DNA of 64,000 nucleotides from Malachius bipustulatus (lineage: Eukaryota > Arthropoda > Insecta > Coleoptera > Melyridae), in NCBI GenBank assembly GCA_910589415.1, contig OU342639.1, forward strand, positions 19,042,268 through 19,106,267, written 5' to 3'. Shown here piece by piece: positions 1-12,800 of the stretch. The position numbers and the translations under genes were made by a program. The notes beneath the pieces are model-generated. The model made no database searches, had not been told where the DNA came from, and saw only the letters and a list, made by a program, of their open reading frames with translations. Every line of letters begins with the position of its first letter. The first letter of the stretch is position 1.

Positions 1-4
1 CACG

Positions 5-1083
5 TTGGATGTTATCGATCGTGGTGGCCAGGTGGATGCTGTTTACACCAACTTCCAGAAGGCTTTCGATAGGATAGACCACCCCATACTGTTGCAAAAG
101 CTAGACTTGTTTGGCTTCTCGGAGCCTCTGCTAGCTCTTATAAGGTCCTACCTCTTGAATAGAACACAGAAAGTCAAGTATGGAGGTTACACTTCTAGAA
201 CATTCATTCCTACTTCAGGGGTGCCTCAGGGTTCAAACTTGGGTCCCCTGCCCTTTCTTATGTTCATTAACGATATAGTTGATGTCTTCACTTGTGAGAA
301 ACTTATTTACGCAGATGACCTAAAGCTTTTCAGCTCTGTCTGCTCGCAGTTGGACTGTGAGAGATTGCAGCTTAATCTTGACCGCTTGGCTCTGTGGTGC
401 AGAGATAACAACCTTTCTTTAAGCGTGTCCAAATGTGGCGTCATGACTTACTCCAAAAAACACTGTAATATTGATTTTGCTTACTCGATAGACAGCATCT
501 TACTCTTCAGACCGCACTCTATTCGGGACCTGGGTGTTGTATTTGACCGACAGCTGTGCTTCACGGAGCACATTTCTCAGGTAGTGTCCGCCGCCTTCAA
601 ACTTTGCGGGTTTATTTCAGAAATGGTAGAGAGCTGTCGGACACACAGACATTGGTGACTTTGTTCACGACGCTTATAAGAAGTAAACTGGAATACGCGT
701 GTATTGTGTGGTCTCCGTTGCATAGAGTTCACATTGATCTTCTTGAGTCTGTTCAAAGGAAGTTTCAAAAGTATGTCTCTTTTAGGATTGATGGTGTCTA
801 TCCTCCTAGGGGTTTTTGTCAAGAAGCTCTGCTGTCTAGATTCGGCTTGAGTTCTATGGAGGATAGGAGAGCGGAACTCAGTATTAAATTCCTCTACAAA
901 CTGGTTCATAACCAGATCGATTGTTCTTTTTTGCTGTCAATGCTGTCATTCATTGTTCCGCGATGTAATTCTAGACAGACGTACATATTTTATAACCCGC
1001 GCAGTAACACAAATGTATTGACGAGGTCACCTTTAGTGGTTATGTGTGTTATTGCTAACAGAATATCAGGCCGCTGCGACTAA
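5..1083 (+). pseudogene. Jockey-type LINE reverse transcriptase, C-terminal part, frameshifted
   Basis: This is the reverse transcriptase of a non-LTR retrotransposon, entered in mid-domain because the window starts inside it. The first frame (5-658) shows FQKAFDRIDH, then GVPQGSNLGPL, then the catalytic YADD box, in the order expected for RT motifs of the Jockey/CR1 group. Near base 620 the reading moves to a second frame (to 1083) with RSKLEYACIVWSPLHRVH and LESVQRKFQKYVSFR, the usual thumb and C-terminal region of these LINEs. The frameshift means no full protein can be made. The same family occurs on the minus strand at 42563-44050. The family assignment is from motif recognition; the exact clade is not certain. 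Confidence 0.85.
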
Positions 1084-1370
1084 CTACGATTCAATGGGAC
1101 GCGTTGTGACTGCATTTAAGGATCAATTAACGCTATCGTGCTGACGTTGCAGCCGTCTTGTATTTTGTATTTTCTTTCTCCTGTATTTTCTCTGGCATCT
1201 TGTTTTTTATACTTGTAGGTATATGATTTTAGGCATATAATAGATATTATCGCATGTCTTTATTTATTTTTTTTCCTATGTATATATTGAATTGTTTCCT
1301 GTAATTGGGTGCCTTTATGCATCTGTTAGAAATAAACACATTATTATTATTATTATTATTATTATTTTTA
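1084..1370 (+). repeat. 3' UTR and (TTA)n tail of the LINE
   Basis: After the LINE stop codon there is a short untranslated region ending in an AATAAA signal near 1330 and a (TTA)n run at about 1342-1366. A simple-repeat tail in place of poly(A) marks the 3' end of the inserted element. The LINE at 42563-44050 ends in the same kind of tail. Confidence 0.7.
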
Positions 1371-2551
1371 AAGTGGGTATGGTGTTCCTGTTTCTAATTA
1401 TTTCCACAAAGGTGTTCGCCATTAAGATAATCCGCTGAGAAGTTTTCTGTTTAGGGAACATTAGTTAGGTTATAAGTTAATTTCATTTAAAAATAAATGT
1501 GTAGTACCTGAAACATGAAATTCGGCTAATAAAACAGAAACTGGCTTCACAAAATTGTAAAGTGACATTAACGTCCTCTAATTTATTGCCTCTTGGTTCT
1601 TATTAGTAATTTTGTTTCATTAAATATCACTGAGATGGTTAATCGCGTTTAATAGCTAGGCTTAAATGTTTGAAGTTCTTTTTGGAAATGTATGTCTTAT
1701 TTCGTTATTAAATCATGAATACTTTAAATACGAATAGAAAAAAGGACTGACTGTGTTCGGACTCTCTGTATACAGTGACTCTACTCTTAGACATAGGTAC
1801 TAGGTAACAATCTTGTTCTTTTTTTAGACTTTTTTTATACAGGTTAAAGAAGCAATTAAAGAAGATTCAAGAAACATGCGAAGAATAGTATTAAGGAATT
1901 TTATTTTAATTCTATTTGTCCACCTATGTAAATTTATTTAAATGGCATTGTCTAATAAGAAGACTGGACCTTAATCTTGCATTGGAATTTGTAAGTTTTT
2001 TGTATGCCTGTAGTATGACTTTTAAGGTGGTGCATGGTTTCTTTGTTAATAAATTAAATTATTGAAATTAATTCATTATTAATTTTATATGAGAAGACAG
2101 AAAACGCTAAGAAAATACGAACTAAAGAAAGAAGACTGATTTCGAAGATTTCCAGCAGATACATCATTCCTACTAACATATTGCATTTAGTGCTATTTAT
2201 TAATATGTTCATAATTATTAATTCATAATAAAAGAAACAAATCGATATGATAAAAAAAATATATTAATTATTAATCAAATATTTATTTTATTTATTAATA
2301 TTTATTTCAAAGATTCATACGTATTTTTTTTATAAGTGAATTTTGCATTTCATGCTCATTCATATCTATTACATAAGCATTATTATCATCATCTGAAGAT
2401 AAGATGAAACTGGTTGCAAGATTCTTAAAAAAGAAGAGTTTACCCAATTCAAAGAAGAAAATTTACGAGGAAACATTTAATTTTAACATACCTGATCAGG
2501 TTTCTGTATGCAGGTATTTAACGAGTTCTAATTGTTTGTAACTTATTTTAG
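1371..2551. other. AT-rich stretch without a recognisable gene
   Basis: No long open frame and no repeat was recognised. It must contain the upstream intron, and possibly an upstream exon, of the RS-rich gene that follows. The stretch 2401-2512 has an open frame and GT donor candidates. However, none of them gives the one leftover base needed to join the exon at 2552, so it is not called as coding. Confidence 0.4.
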
Positions 2552-5500
2552 ATGCCGGAACAAAACCAGTATTTGACAAAGCAGGCATTGAAGTAAATAC
2601 TTGTTCAGATCCTTCTCACTCAGTATTCAGTCAACTGGTGGATGACTCGGTTGAACATAGAAGATCTGTCAAATTCATCAACAGAAATCGCAGCAAAAGT
2701 CAGTCTCCAGTTTCAAAAGTATCTCAATTAGCTACAGGAAAAAGATACAGATCTAATTCAAAGGATAGTAGGTTAGTTGATTTAATTTTTTTTTAGTGTT
2801 GTATGCTAACATACAACTTTTGTTTCAATTGTTTCTTCAAAATTGTAAATTTAAATTACTTCTTTAGCTATTGAGTAACTGTTGTTTGCATAAACACTTA
2901 ATTTGTTTGCTGAATTTGAATGCAATTTTTATATTAGTATTTATTTGGTTACTTTCTGGTGTCACAAGTAGTATATTTTGTAATTATGAAGAATTGAAGA
3001 TCACCAATGAAGAACAAGAAGAGGCAATCTTAATAGTAATTGTCTTGATATACACAACTTATAATGTATGCATGTGTGTGCTGTTTTTTTTTACATATAT
3101 TTTTTTTTTTAATTTAAGAAAATCGGGAACATCCATCTTTATGAATACATATATGTTGATTATAGGTGCGTCAGTGCAGAACACCTATGAACCGTTGGAG
3201 TTGATGTTTCACTATACTAAAATGTTTATTTAAATTCTATAGTTACTGCTTACAGCTTGAACCCAAACTATGAAATCTTCTTTAAGATCTCATAGGAACA
3301 TGCTTTCAATCAAAATATACATTACTATCAAAAACGAGTAAAAAAAAAAAAAAACCTCGCCATGCAGAGCCAATAGACAAGAAATATCACAGCCTTCAAA
3401 TAATCAAGTTCGGTTTAGAATTTTATATAGCATATCTATTTAAACTAAACAGCATGACGACTGAAAGAGCTGCTATCCTTTTTCAGGGACCTGTTTGTGC
3501 TATTTGTAGAAATTTCTGTTAGCAAGTAAATGATACCCAGTAGAAATATTAAAGGAAAATCAGGGGAAGGGAGTATATAAACTTTCAATCGACTATACTT
3601 TTTATTAATAAAATTCATGTCTAGCTTTTTTAGTTCTAGTTCTAATGGAGGTTCTTTATCTGTACACTCCCGAGCGAGTTCTCTAGACGATAATTACCAA
3701 GAAAGTAAATATGATGATTCAAGAAATCCGGACAGGATCTCTAAACCCATTTTAAAAGCTCGCGGCAACAATAGCAATTCTTCAGCTTCGAGATCAAAAA
3801 GTAGAAGCATCAGTTCTGAAAGATACAAACCTACCACCTCAAAAGTAAGGATCCACTTTATTTTTGTTTCTGTCCTGAATATTTATTAATTATTATTTTA
3901 CACGTTCCATATGATTTTCTAATAATTATAGACACGAAAAAGTCGTAGTCCTCATCGTAGAAATCTTCGCCGGTCACCCTGTTCTTCAGAGAGGCACATA
4001 AGGAAAAGCTTACCGTATAGAAAGAGCAGAACTCCGCCAAGTGATCGAAATTTCGGCAATAGCAGGTCAGTGTCCGGAACCAAGAGCACTCGGCTTCCTT
4101 CAGAGAAGCGACGTTGTAGCCATTCACCAAGCAATGGTGATCAACCTCATCTCTCCCGCTTACCATTTTCTAGAAGGAAGGGTGTATACACCAGAGCTGA
4201 TTACGAAAGAGACCAAAGAGAGAAAGAAAAGCTAAAAAGGAAATTGGAAGAAGATTATGAAAGGCTCGGACGACCTAGTGAAAAAGAAGTGAGAAATAAA
4301 TCACCCAGGAGGTCTGATGAAGATTACGAAAGACGTGGAAGATATGACGAAAGAGAAGGGAGAAATAAGTCACCAAGGAGATCAGATGATGACCATCACA
4401 GGCGAAGGAGCAGTGAAAGAGGTAATAGATCGCCGAAGAGGAGACCAGATGAGGAGTATTCCAGACAAACAAGTATTCCAGTGGATCAAGCATATCCTGG
4501 AGTCGCTCAGCCTTATTACTACTATGGTCGGGTAAGTTTCTTTTTATTTATTTCTTCTCATTGCATCTTCAAGCAAAAATTGTTGACATAATTTACAGAA
4601 ATATTTTTAATCACTATTATAGTAAAATTGATTGGTTAATTTGTCCCAGTGACCTTCACCTAAGGTAGAAGATAGTAAAAACGTTAACAACATTGCAAAT
4701 GTTTTAATTCTGAAGGGAGTGAAAACTGTGAATGAGGTCAATGCATTCCTTCCTAGTAGCATTTCTAGTAAGGAGCATATAACTCTAATAATTGTATTTT
4801 TTCCAACTATAATTTTATTATATACTTTTTAATTTGTTCAGAATTTACACATACACAACACTGCCCTGAGGATCCTCTACAAAGGATGAATGCAACTTCC
4901 AGTCTTCACCATTTTCATAAATGTGTGCTGTTTGGCTTTTACCATCATCTGTATTCACATAGTTTTATGCTTCTCAGAATAAGTTTTATGCTTCTCAGTA
5001 GTGTTGAGTTGGTATCACTTGTTGGAATGCAATTTTACATTAATCAACTCCCATGTTTCAGACTTTCACTCAACAACTGGAGATACAGTTCTGGGTCTAG
5101 CTCTCCAACATCTAATTTTTGGTAAGGTCAGTTGGAGATGGTTGATGTCCTGATCTCTGAAACCCTCCGGTTTTACTCCAACACTTGTGCACTTTTTTAC
5201 AGCAACAGTAATTGGTATCATCCAAGATTATCGTCTTGGATTGATAAAGATGTTTTGCTGTAAATTTACCTTTTATTTATATTTATTAATTTGTATAAGT
5301 TTGAGTTCTCCCTGAAGAGGAGAAATTCAGACCAATAACTTGTGTAATATTCCATGAATAAGCACATAAGTTCAGATTAAATTTAATTCTGTGTATTATT
5401 TGAACAATTCATTGCTTGAAGAAGGAATAATCTGATTTATCCAAGCGATGTGTGTATAGATGTGTTCTGTTTAATTCTAGCCTGATGAGTACTGGCCCAT

Positions 5501-5861
5501 GATGCCAGCTCCAATGCGACCTCCCTTCATGGCCCCATACCCTCCTCCAGCGATATACCCACCACATAGGATTCTTCAGCCGATGATGCAGCCTCGAATG
5601 CCTGGAATGCACCACTATCCCAGAGCACCTTCCTATAGGCCTCAGAGGTTCAGAAATGTTCAACCGAGAAATCTGTACTCAGTTCCCAGAATGTTGACTG
5701 GTGACGCCAGCGTCAAAACTGACACTTCAGCTGCAGCTTTGGACAATAATAGTAGTTCTTTAAGTAAATCTGAATCGTTAAGTGTAACTGAGTCTGAGAG
5801 TACTCCCATTGCCAGTACCTCAGCAGCTATAGTTTCTAAGAATGTTGATGATAATAAATAA
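2552..5861 (+). CDS. Arginine/serine-rich (RS-domain) protein, last four exons
   Basis: Four exons with GT-AG borders join in frame: 2552-2771, 3634-3844, 3932-4531 and 5481-5861 (about 470 codons, stop TAA). The phases agree: the first exon ends with two bases of a Ser codon that the next exon completes, and the later joins fall between codons. The middle part is rich in RS, SP and SR pairs, with repeats of the type RNKSPRRSDEDYERRGRY. The last exon begins PDEYWPMMPAP and is rich in Pro, Met and Tyr, followed by a Ser/Thr-rich tail. RS domains of this kind are known from splicing and RNA-processing factors in nuclear speckles. That role is inferred here, and the specific family is not recognised. 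The start codon lies upstream in an exon that could not be placed. Confidence 0.75.
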
Positions 5862-5862
5862 A
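5853..5862 (+). terminator. Overlapping AATAAA polyadenylation signals at the RS gene stop
   Basis: Two overlapping AATAAA hexamers include the stop codon of the RS-rich gene and are followed by T-rich sequence. They may serve as the poly(A) signal, though one so close to the stop would leave a very short 3' UTR. Confidence 0.35.
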
Positions 5863-6071
5863 GTTTATATGTTAAATTGTGTTGATATTCTTGGCAAGTC
5901 TGTGGGGGATTTGCACAACACTACTTGTGCAAAATATTTCAGGAAGTGATTCCCAAGGCCAATTTGAGGAAAAAACTAGATATGAACATACGTCCCAAAT
6001 TTTTTAACTTTCAAACTATAGGGTGCTAGAGTTTTAAAAAATAAAGTTTTTTCTAATAACTGATACTACCC

Positions 6072-6350
6072 TACAGTGTCACACATGTACGCATAATATT
6101 GAAAACATTTTCCTTTTCGATTTAGAAAAATTTTCACTTGGCTAATAGTTTGTGCTTTGAAAATGATGACAAATGATACGCACACCACTTGTCATAAGCC
6201 TTTTCACAACTTTCAAATTTGACATTTTTTGGCAAAAATAATTACAAATTAGCATTAGTTTTAAAAATTTTGGAAATGTCCCAGGAAGAAGTTTGATATT
6301 TAATTTTTCACCCATGCACCAATTTTGAACCCTCTAGCAAAACAACTTTT
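6072..6350 (+). repeat. Repeat family H, single arm
   Basis: This block begins CAGTGTCACACATG and runs to an ACCCTCTAGC motif. It closely resembles the two arms of the inverted repeat at 10725-11298 (shared phrases such as AATAGTTTGTGCTTT and TTTTTCACCCATGC). It is a lone or degenerate copy of a foldback element; no protein is encoded. Confidence 0.6.
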
Positions 6351-7600
6351 TTTTTTCAAAAATTTATTAGTTTTAAAAAGTTTCAAAACTCGCACAAAAT
6401 TATTCCTTTATATCATATTCATCTTTTCAATGTTTTTTTTTGTGATTTTAGTTGAAAATAACGTTTACTTATAAAAATAAAAAACCGCAGCTAAAACTAT
6501 GTTAAAATTGGTAAACACATGATGCAAAAGTTGTTTTAATTTTTACAAATTAAGTACAAAATTAATTTTTACAAAATACAGCATTTTACTTTATTTCGGT
6601 TATTTACTAAGTAAATACATACATACATACGCAGAACTGAATGACAATCCCAACAAACACAGTATATCTCGAAGATCGGTCGAGTGAGTCGAGTGGATTT
6701 GAAAATTATTTACATTGTTATTATTGTAGCGTTTATGAAAAACATAAAAGTGGGCGGTGAGATGGGGGAGCACTGTTTGTAGACGACGGCAGACACTTGA
6801 TGAATCACCAGAACACTGAGCCACCACAGAAATCTTACATGTAACCCGGTTTCAAATATTTAGAGGAGGCGTTTTCAATGTAAACTACACACTTTCAAAA
6901 TGAAAAATAAACAATTTCTCAAATTTTAACTTTTTTTTTTTTTTAGTATTTTGCACTATTTGAGAAGTCATAAAAGTCATAGTTATGAGATATGGGCCTT
7001 GGGTGCGATATTGAGGACTAGTATTCGTCATCTTCAAGCGCTTAAGAGACTTGAGATCACTTAAGCTATACCCTTCGAATAGATTGTACCCTGAGACATG
7101 GAGACGAATGTTCGAGTAGATTGGGACGTCTGGATTCATTGTGGTAAGTTTCGGAATGTGTTGTGTGTTGATTTTATCTTTAAATGAGGAGATAAGCAGT
7201 GACTTCAGTATTTGACCTACATAAGTCGAGCTCTGTGGGTGAAACGTTGAATTATAAAAAAATCCACATATGTACAGGGTCATAATGCCTATAATTTCAA
7301 ATTATTTTTGGCTCTGCAGAGTGTACACTGTACATTATTAAATGCCATATCAGTTATATTTTTTTAATGGCATGCTCCATATATTATTACACTTTCATTT
7401 TGTCTGAGAAGCAAAAATGAGAATGGCTTTTACAGTTGAGAGTTTATATTTAGTAGTTTTTTTTTTTTTAAGAGGGAACATAGGTTTTAACTATGTAGAT
7501 AAGATTCACTCTGGTAATTTGGCTTCGCGAACGAGGTCATACAGCCACAAGACACATTTATAAAGAATAAACAGTTGAATAGAAGAAACAAAACAACCAT
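6351..7600. other. Gene-free stretch with a partial family G repeat
   Basis: No credible coding region. The part 7280-7480 is a diverged copy of family G, seen better preserved at 22172-22690, 26300-26820 and 60130-60600. It shares the sequence around TTTTAATGGCATGCTCC and a GGCTTTTACAGTTG motif. The remainder is AT-rich with short homopolymer runs. Confidence 0.4.
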
Positions 7601-7603
7601 GGG

Positions 7604-7692
7604 AAGGCTGGGATTCGAACCCAGACAGACGTTGGCAGTCTCAACGGCTTAGTAGTCCTCACTTTAACCCGCCGAGCTACCGCAAGCATTCT
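7604..7692 (-). repeat. tRNA-derived SINE head (or tRNA pseudogene)
   Basis: Read on the minus strand, there is an A-box-like TAGCTCGGCGGG and, about 45 bases on, a perfect B box and T-arm (CTGGG TTCGAAT CCCAG). The expected acceptor stem does not form: the 5' end CTTGCGG does not pair with the sequence after the T arm. A working tRNA is therefore unlikely, and a tRNA-derived SINE promoter is the better reading. The downstream body and tail were not delimited. Confidence 0.55.
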
Positions 7693-8875
7693 ATTTATAA
7701 AAATCATAACTTTGATATTTGAGTGGGACACCTGTAGGTATAGTCCAAATAAATAATTATAAATTGAAGGTATTGTGACCCTGTATAATATTCCATTTCA
7801 ATTCAAATGCACTTTAATACTTAGTTTCATAAAATTGAGGTATTTAGGTGACATCACATAGTAGTTTGGCATCAGATCAAACATCAGATTGGCAGTCTTT
7901 CTATAAAACTCAAGCTACTAACAATCTACAATTATGCTAGTTGTGACACTCTTGGAATTAAATTGAAACTATCAAAAATATTTAGTGAAAATACATTTTG
8001 TTAAAGAAAATTGATTCAACTAAGGATTTTTTGTCTACTTGACATTACATACTATAAGAGTTTAAACACAACCGTCTCACAAAGTCAATAGGTACTTAAA
8101 ATTATTAACACATGGTAACTAAAGAAAACAGAACTACCTATACTCTATTTTGAACACAACAATATTAAGTTACTAACGGATACTAAAATAAGTTACTAAC
8201 GGATACTAAAATAGTTTAAATTTTACAAAACCAGCCTTTTTATCACAGCTGCGTTACATGACGAATTGCCAAGTATTAGGTATTTTTATCAAGTATTACC
8301 AATTATTAGGTAAACAGGCGGCAGAAAATATTACTTTGTTTCTTTACAAAAATACAAACTGATTATGGCTTTGTCTAACAGTGCTTAAAATCAGCCTTTT
8401 AATCACAGCTGCGTTACATGGCGAACTACCAAGACTAGGACAACCAGAGTAAGAAAATATGATTTATACAAAAATAAATAACATTTCTTTATGACTTTAC
8501 CTTACAGTAAATATATAAAATATATTTCAAAGGCACTGTTAATTGCACTTAAATCCTTAGTTCTATGAAATCAACGCATTTATAATACTCTTTTCCTAGT
8601 TACAAACTTTAACAGCTTAAAGCCGACATCACATAGTTTGATATATTATTATTACTAACACTATAGTTAAACTCCTCTACAATGAAAATTTTGAAAATCA
8701 AAAGAATGATTTTACTTAAAAAAAAGAAAGATTATTGAAGCATTTGATATAAGTAAATAACTATTAAAAAAATTGATTTTAAGTTCGTACAATAATGATG
8801 AGGAAAGGTGTGTAAGGTTGGTAGGATGAACTGATTTATCAGAGCTCCATAATAAGCAAGCAAATAGAATCATTC

Positions 8876-8912
8876 GACAGGGACGACCGTTTCACCCTCT
8901 GGAGCTCATCAG
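8876..8912 (-). ncRNA. Hammerhead ribozyme-like core, left arm
   Basis: On the minus strand the order is CTGATGA, a stem II of the CTCC/GGG type, GAAAC, then a short stem III ending in GTC. All conserved core blocks are present. The flanking stem I pairs poorly, so activity is uncertain. Confidence 0.5.
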
Positions 8913-8993
8913 AAGGGAAGCTCTTAAGTCGTTGTAAGTTTACCAAACGTTCCAGTAACAGCAGACGGTCTCAACAATATTCGAGATGGCAAG

Positions 8994-9031
8994 CTGATGA
9001 GCCCCAGAGGGGTGAAACGGTCGTCCCTGTC
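8994..9031 (+). ncRNA. Hammerhead ribozyme-like core, right arm
   Basis: The order is CTGATGA, GCCCC-AGA-GGGGT as stem II, GAAAC, then a four-pair stem III (ACGG with CTGT, one G-U) and the cleavage triplet GTC. Stem II is strong. Stem I next to the core is weak, suggesting decay. Confidence 0.55.
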
Positions 9032-9813
9032 GAATGATTCTATTTGCTTGCTTATTATGGAGCTCTGATAAATAAGCCCATCCTACCAACCTTATACACC
9101 TTTCCTTATTATTATTGTATGAACCTAAAAACAAAAAAATCTGAAGATTTATTTACCATTAAATATTTTACCTGCATACTTATATCAGGTTGCCAGAATT
9201 TTTATTGAGCTCAAGCTATTTTTATAAACAATAGAAATGACGCAGTGAAAATACATTTTATCAACGAAAAATATGATTTTAACAAGGAATATAGCACACT
9301 ATAAAAGAGTTCAACTACAGCCGTCTCATAAAGTCAATACTTAAAATTATTAACACATGGTAACTAAACAAAACACAACTACCTATACTCTATTATGAAC
9401 ACAACAATATTAAGTTACTAGCAAATACTAAAATAGTTCAAATATTACCAAACCAGCCATTGTATCACAGTTGCGTTACATGACAAATACTTGATGACTT
9501 TTTTTACAAAAATAAAAACTGATTAGGGCTTTGCCTAACAGTTCTTAAAATCAGCCTTTTAATCACAGTTGAAAAATCACATTAGACATTTAATCATATG
9601 ACAAATTACCAAGACTACAGTTCAACAATAAACGTATGAATTTATGATTTTCTTTACAAAACTAAGTACTTATTCTTTATGGCTTTACCTAACAGTTATC
9701 ATATGTGTAAGCAAAAATGAATTAAAATAGCTTGTCAATTCATTCAAGAATCAAGATGATTCACGTCATTGCCATGACTGAAATCTTCATCATCCACAAA
9801 ATAATTCTGATAC

Positions 9814-12800
9814 TTAGGTACGAGTAATTAAACTTTCATGAATGAACACTGTCGTAAGCCAATACGCTATTCCGTAAAGTAATAGTATTACGACAATGAA
9901 CATTCCCATGATAACAAATTGCAAAATGCTTGTATATATGTCAAACAATGACCCAACATTCTTAATTGAAAACATAAAGATCAAGAAACAACAATCTGCC
10001 ATGAAAATAATATAGCAGAAGATGGCTACATAGTTATTGCGTTCACTCGTAATCATGATTCCTCTTAAAAAACAAGTCGCCAGGATGAACGGTATTATAA
10101 TCTTCATAATTATCAGTGCAGCCATTGTGGACGAACTGAAGACTGTTCCAAAGCACCTGGTCCACATGGGGTCAAAAAAGTTTATGTTCGCTGCATTTAC
10201 GGGTCCGAAAAATCCAATCATTAAAAAACATATCTGATAATCGTTAAGGACTAAACCTAAACAAATTTGATAAAATTCCAAACCACGATGAACCCCTCAT
10301 ACGAATTACATAAGAATGATTGAGTGTATATTTTTTTTAGGTTCTACATCTTCATTATGAATTTTTGAAAGTTGTCAAAATTGACAGCTGTGTGAAGCAA
10401 ATTAACTCAATATGGTCACTTTGATAGGGCCTTGGGTATAAGACTATAAGATTTTATGAAGTTAGGTTACTATTTTCCCAAAAACCAAAATTTTCACCCT
10501 CGTGCTAGTTTTGGCCATAAGATTTTTTTACTAATCACTTTTTATTTCCTAGAACATTTACTAATGAGTTGGATACGTTCAAAATAAAAGTAATAATTTC
10601 AAAAACATCAACTATTTCTACAATTTCAAAAACGATGGAAAATTTATGGTGTGTTTATATAAATAAAATCATTTTAATATCCAACAAGGAATATCTTGTT
10701 TTCTTTTCAATCAACCATTATACAGTGTCACACATAAAGTAGGTAGTCATCATATTATGGGAAAAATTTTTTCTTCTCGGTTTAGGAAAATTTTGACTTC
10801 GTTAATAGTTTGTGCTTTAAAAATGATTACAAATGACACACACACCACCTGTCACGTGTCTTTTACAATTCTCAAATTTGACTTTTTTTTTAATACAAAA
10901 TACGGCATTATTTTTCAAAATTTTGGAAAGTGTCATGGGAAAAAGTTGTTTGATATTTAATTTTTCACCCATGTACCAATTTTACACCCTCTAGCAAAAA
11001 AATTTCAGTGTAGGTATGTATTTACTTAGTAAAGAACCGAAACAAAGTCAAATGTTTGGCTAGAGTTCAAAATTGGTGCATGGGTGAAAAATTAAATATG
11101 AAACAACTTTTTCCTGTGGCATTTAAAAAAAAATTGAAAAGTAATGCCTTATTTTGTAATTTTTTCCCAAAAAATGTACAATTTGACAGTTGTAAAAGAC
11201 ACGTGACAGAGGTGGTGTACGTGTCATTTGTCATAATTTTTAAAGCACAAACTATTAGCGAAGTCAAAATTTTCCTAAATCGACGTGTGACACTGCACAA
11301 AACCCCTTTATACCAGAGCAACATCCCACCACTGTAACTGTGATAATTAAAGGATACATAGTGCGAAGCAATTCTGAGGTTATCGTTGGAAATTGATGCA
11401 TCCATACCCAACGCAGGCAACCATTGGAAGTGGGCTCTTTCAACAACCCGATTATTCATCAAATTGGTATCATTCCTGGCAGATTCAACTCTTAACCACA
11501 AAAATAAAACGCTTATGTAAGCTGTCATAAACATTAGTTCCGATCCACGAGACATCAATGTGTAATAAGAGGCAAAGCCTAATATTATCGATGTTAAACG
11601 CATCAACTGGTAACAGGGAACAAATGGGATGCATAACATCGGTACACCTAAAATAGAAAAGAAATTATTTAATACAATGAGGAAACAGTCAAGCCCTTTA
11701 GGCTTTACTTTATAATAATTGTACAAGGTTAATACAAGTAAATTTTACAATAAGATATAGAGGATGTTCCTATTCATGTCAAGTCATAATACTGAATTTA
11801 TTTATTCGATACTTACTCCTAAAATGTTTCCTTTATCATACACAGGGTTCTTAAATTCTTAAAAAAATAATTGGTTTTCATTAATATCCTCATAAGCTCT
11901 CATATTACTTATAAAAAAAACACTGATTTTTTTTCACAATGTTATACGCGTCCCTGGTTAGGTGAAATGACTTGTAAAAAATAGAAAATTCTCATTTCGA
12001 ATTATATTATTTTTTGGTTACATACATGTCAAGTTTCATCAAGATCGGTGGAAAAGCATTCGGGATATTAATGGAAAACCGACTTTTTAACCACTAGTCC
12101 TGTAGGTATATTAAAAAATATGCAATCAAGCGCACATGTTTACATAAAAGTTTATTCATAGAGTGAGCCAAATAATTACCCCCTTGCTTTGACATGAACA
12201 TGACATTTAAAAACAACCCCTTATGAGATACCTATGCTTAGTTCTACTTACCACTCAGTATCCAAGACAACACTCTCCACGAAGAACTTGAACTAATAAA
12301 TCCGTTAGCTATAAGCAGGGTAAATACAAACGACAGTATAAGGAAATACAGTTGTACTTTATAAGAAACAGCAATGAATTTTGTCAAAGGAAAAGTTTTC
12401 CGAATGTTGATTGACAATTGTGAATTCAGAGTGGACCAAATAAGAAACGCACCGGCACTGTAAAATAATTATTATTTAAATTCATACAACGCTACTTTCA
12501 ACTATCCATACTTACAATAAATAATATTGGCACGAATTGTACCACTGATAACCCTGCACTGATATTGCAGGAAACAATGATAACAAGATAATAATGAAAG
12601 TCCCGGCTAATTTTTCAGGAACATATTCAGAACGTTCGTCTCTTGAATAAAGTGTAAAGTCTGGTGAAAATTGTAACCAATGCACTTGCATGAATAGCAT
12701 CACGCTAAACCAGGCCGGATGGTGTTTAAAGCCCAAAATCTAAAAAATAAATAAATTTAAGTGAGGCGAGTATTCATTTATGTCATTAATTTTAATCAAG

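Larger units (their letters stand above)
8780..9124. repeat. Inverted repeat with a hammerhead ribozyme in each arm
   Basis: The left arm (about 8780-8912) and right arm (about 8993-9124) are reverse complements of roughly 130 bases, separated by about 80 bases. Each arm carries a hammerhead-like core, and the cores point away from each other. This arrangement matches inverted pseudo-LTRs of Penelope-like elements with the internal part deleted, as also seen at 13085-13995. No open reading frame is retained. Confidence 0.65.
8040..9600. repeat. Direct duplication flanking a hammerhead-bearing insertion
   Basis: The stretch at about 8040-8290 recurs in the same orientation at about 9295-9490. 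Both contain the phrases CCGTCTCA(C/T)AAAGTCAATA, TTAACACATGGTAACTAAA and TATCACAG(C/T)TGCGTTACATGAC. A further shorter echo lies at 8380-8420 and 9530-9600. The two copies sit just downstream of the PIGN-like gene and surround the inverted repeat at 8780-9124. No coding function is seen. Confidence 0.6.

Noticed and set aside
2401..2512. Possible upstream exon of the RS-rich gene
   Set aside because: None of its GT sites leaves the one base needed to join the exon at 2552 in frame.
7604..7692. Functional tRNA gene on the minus strand
   Set aside because: The B box and T arm are perfect but the acceptor stem does not pair.
10037..10237. Plus-strand ORF of 66 codons
   Set aside because: It is the antisense shadow of the last PIGN exon.
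11056..11337. 93-codon plus-strand ORF and the extension of the minus-strand exon past 11330
   Set aside because: Both run through the family H foldback, which is repeated elsewhere without an open frame.
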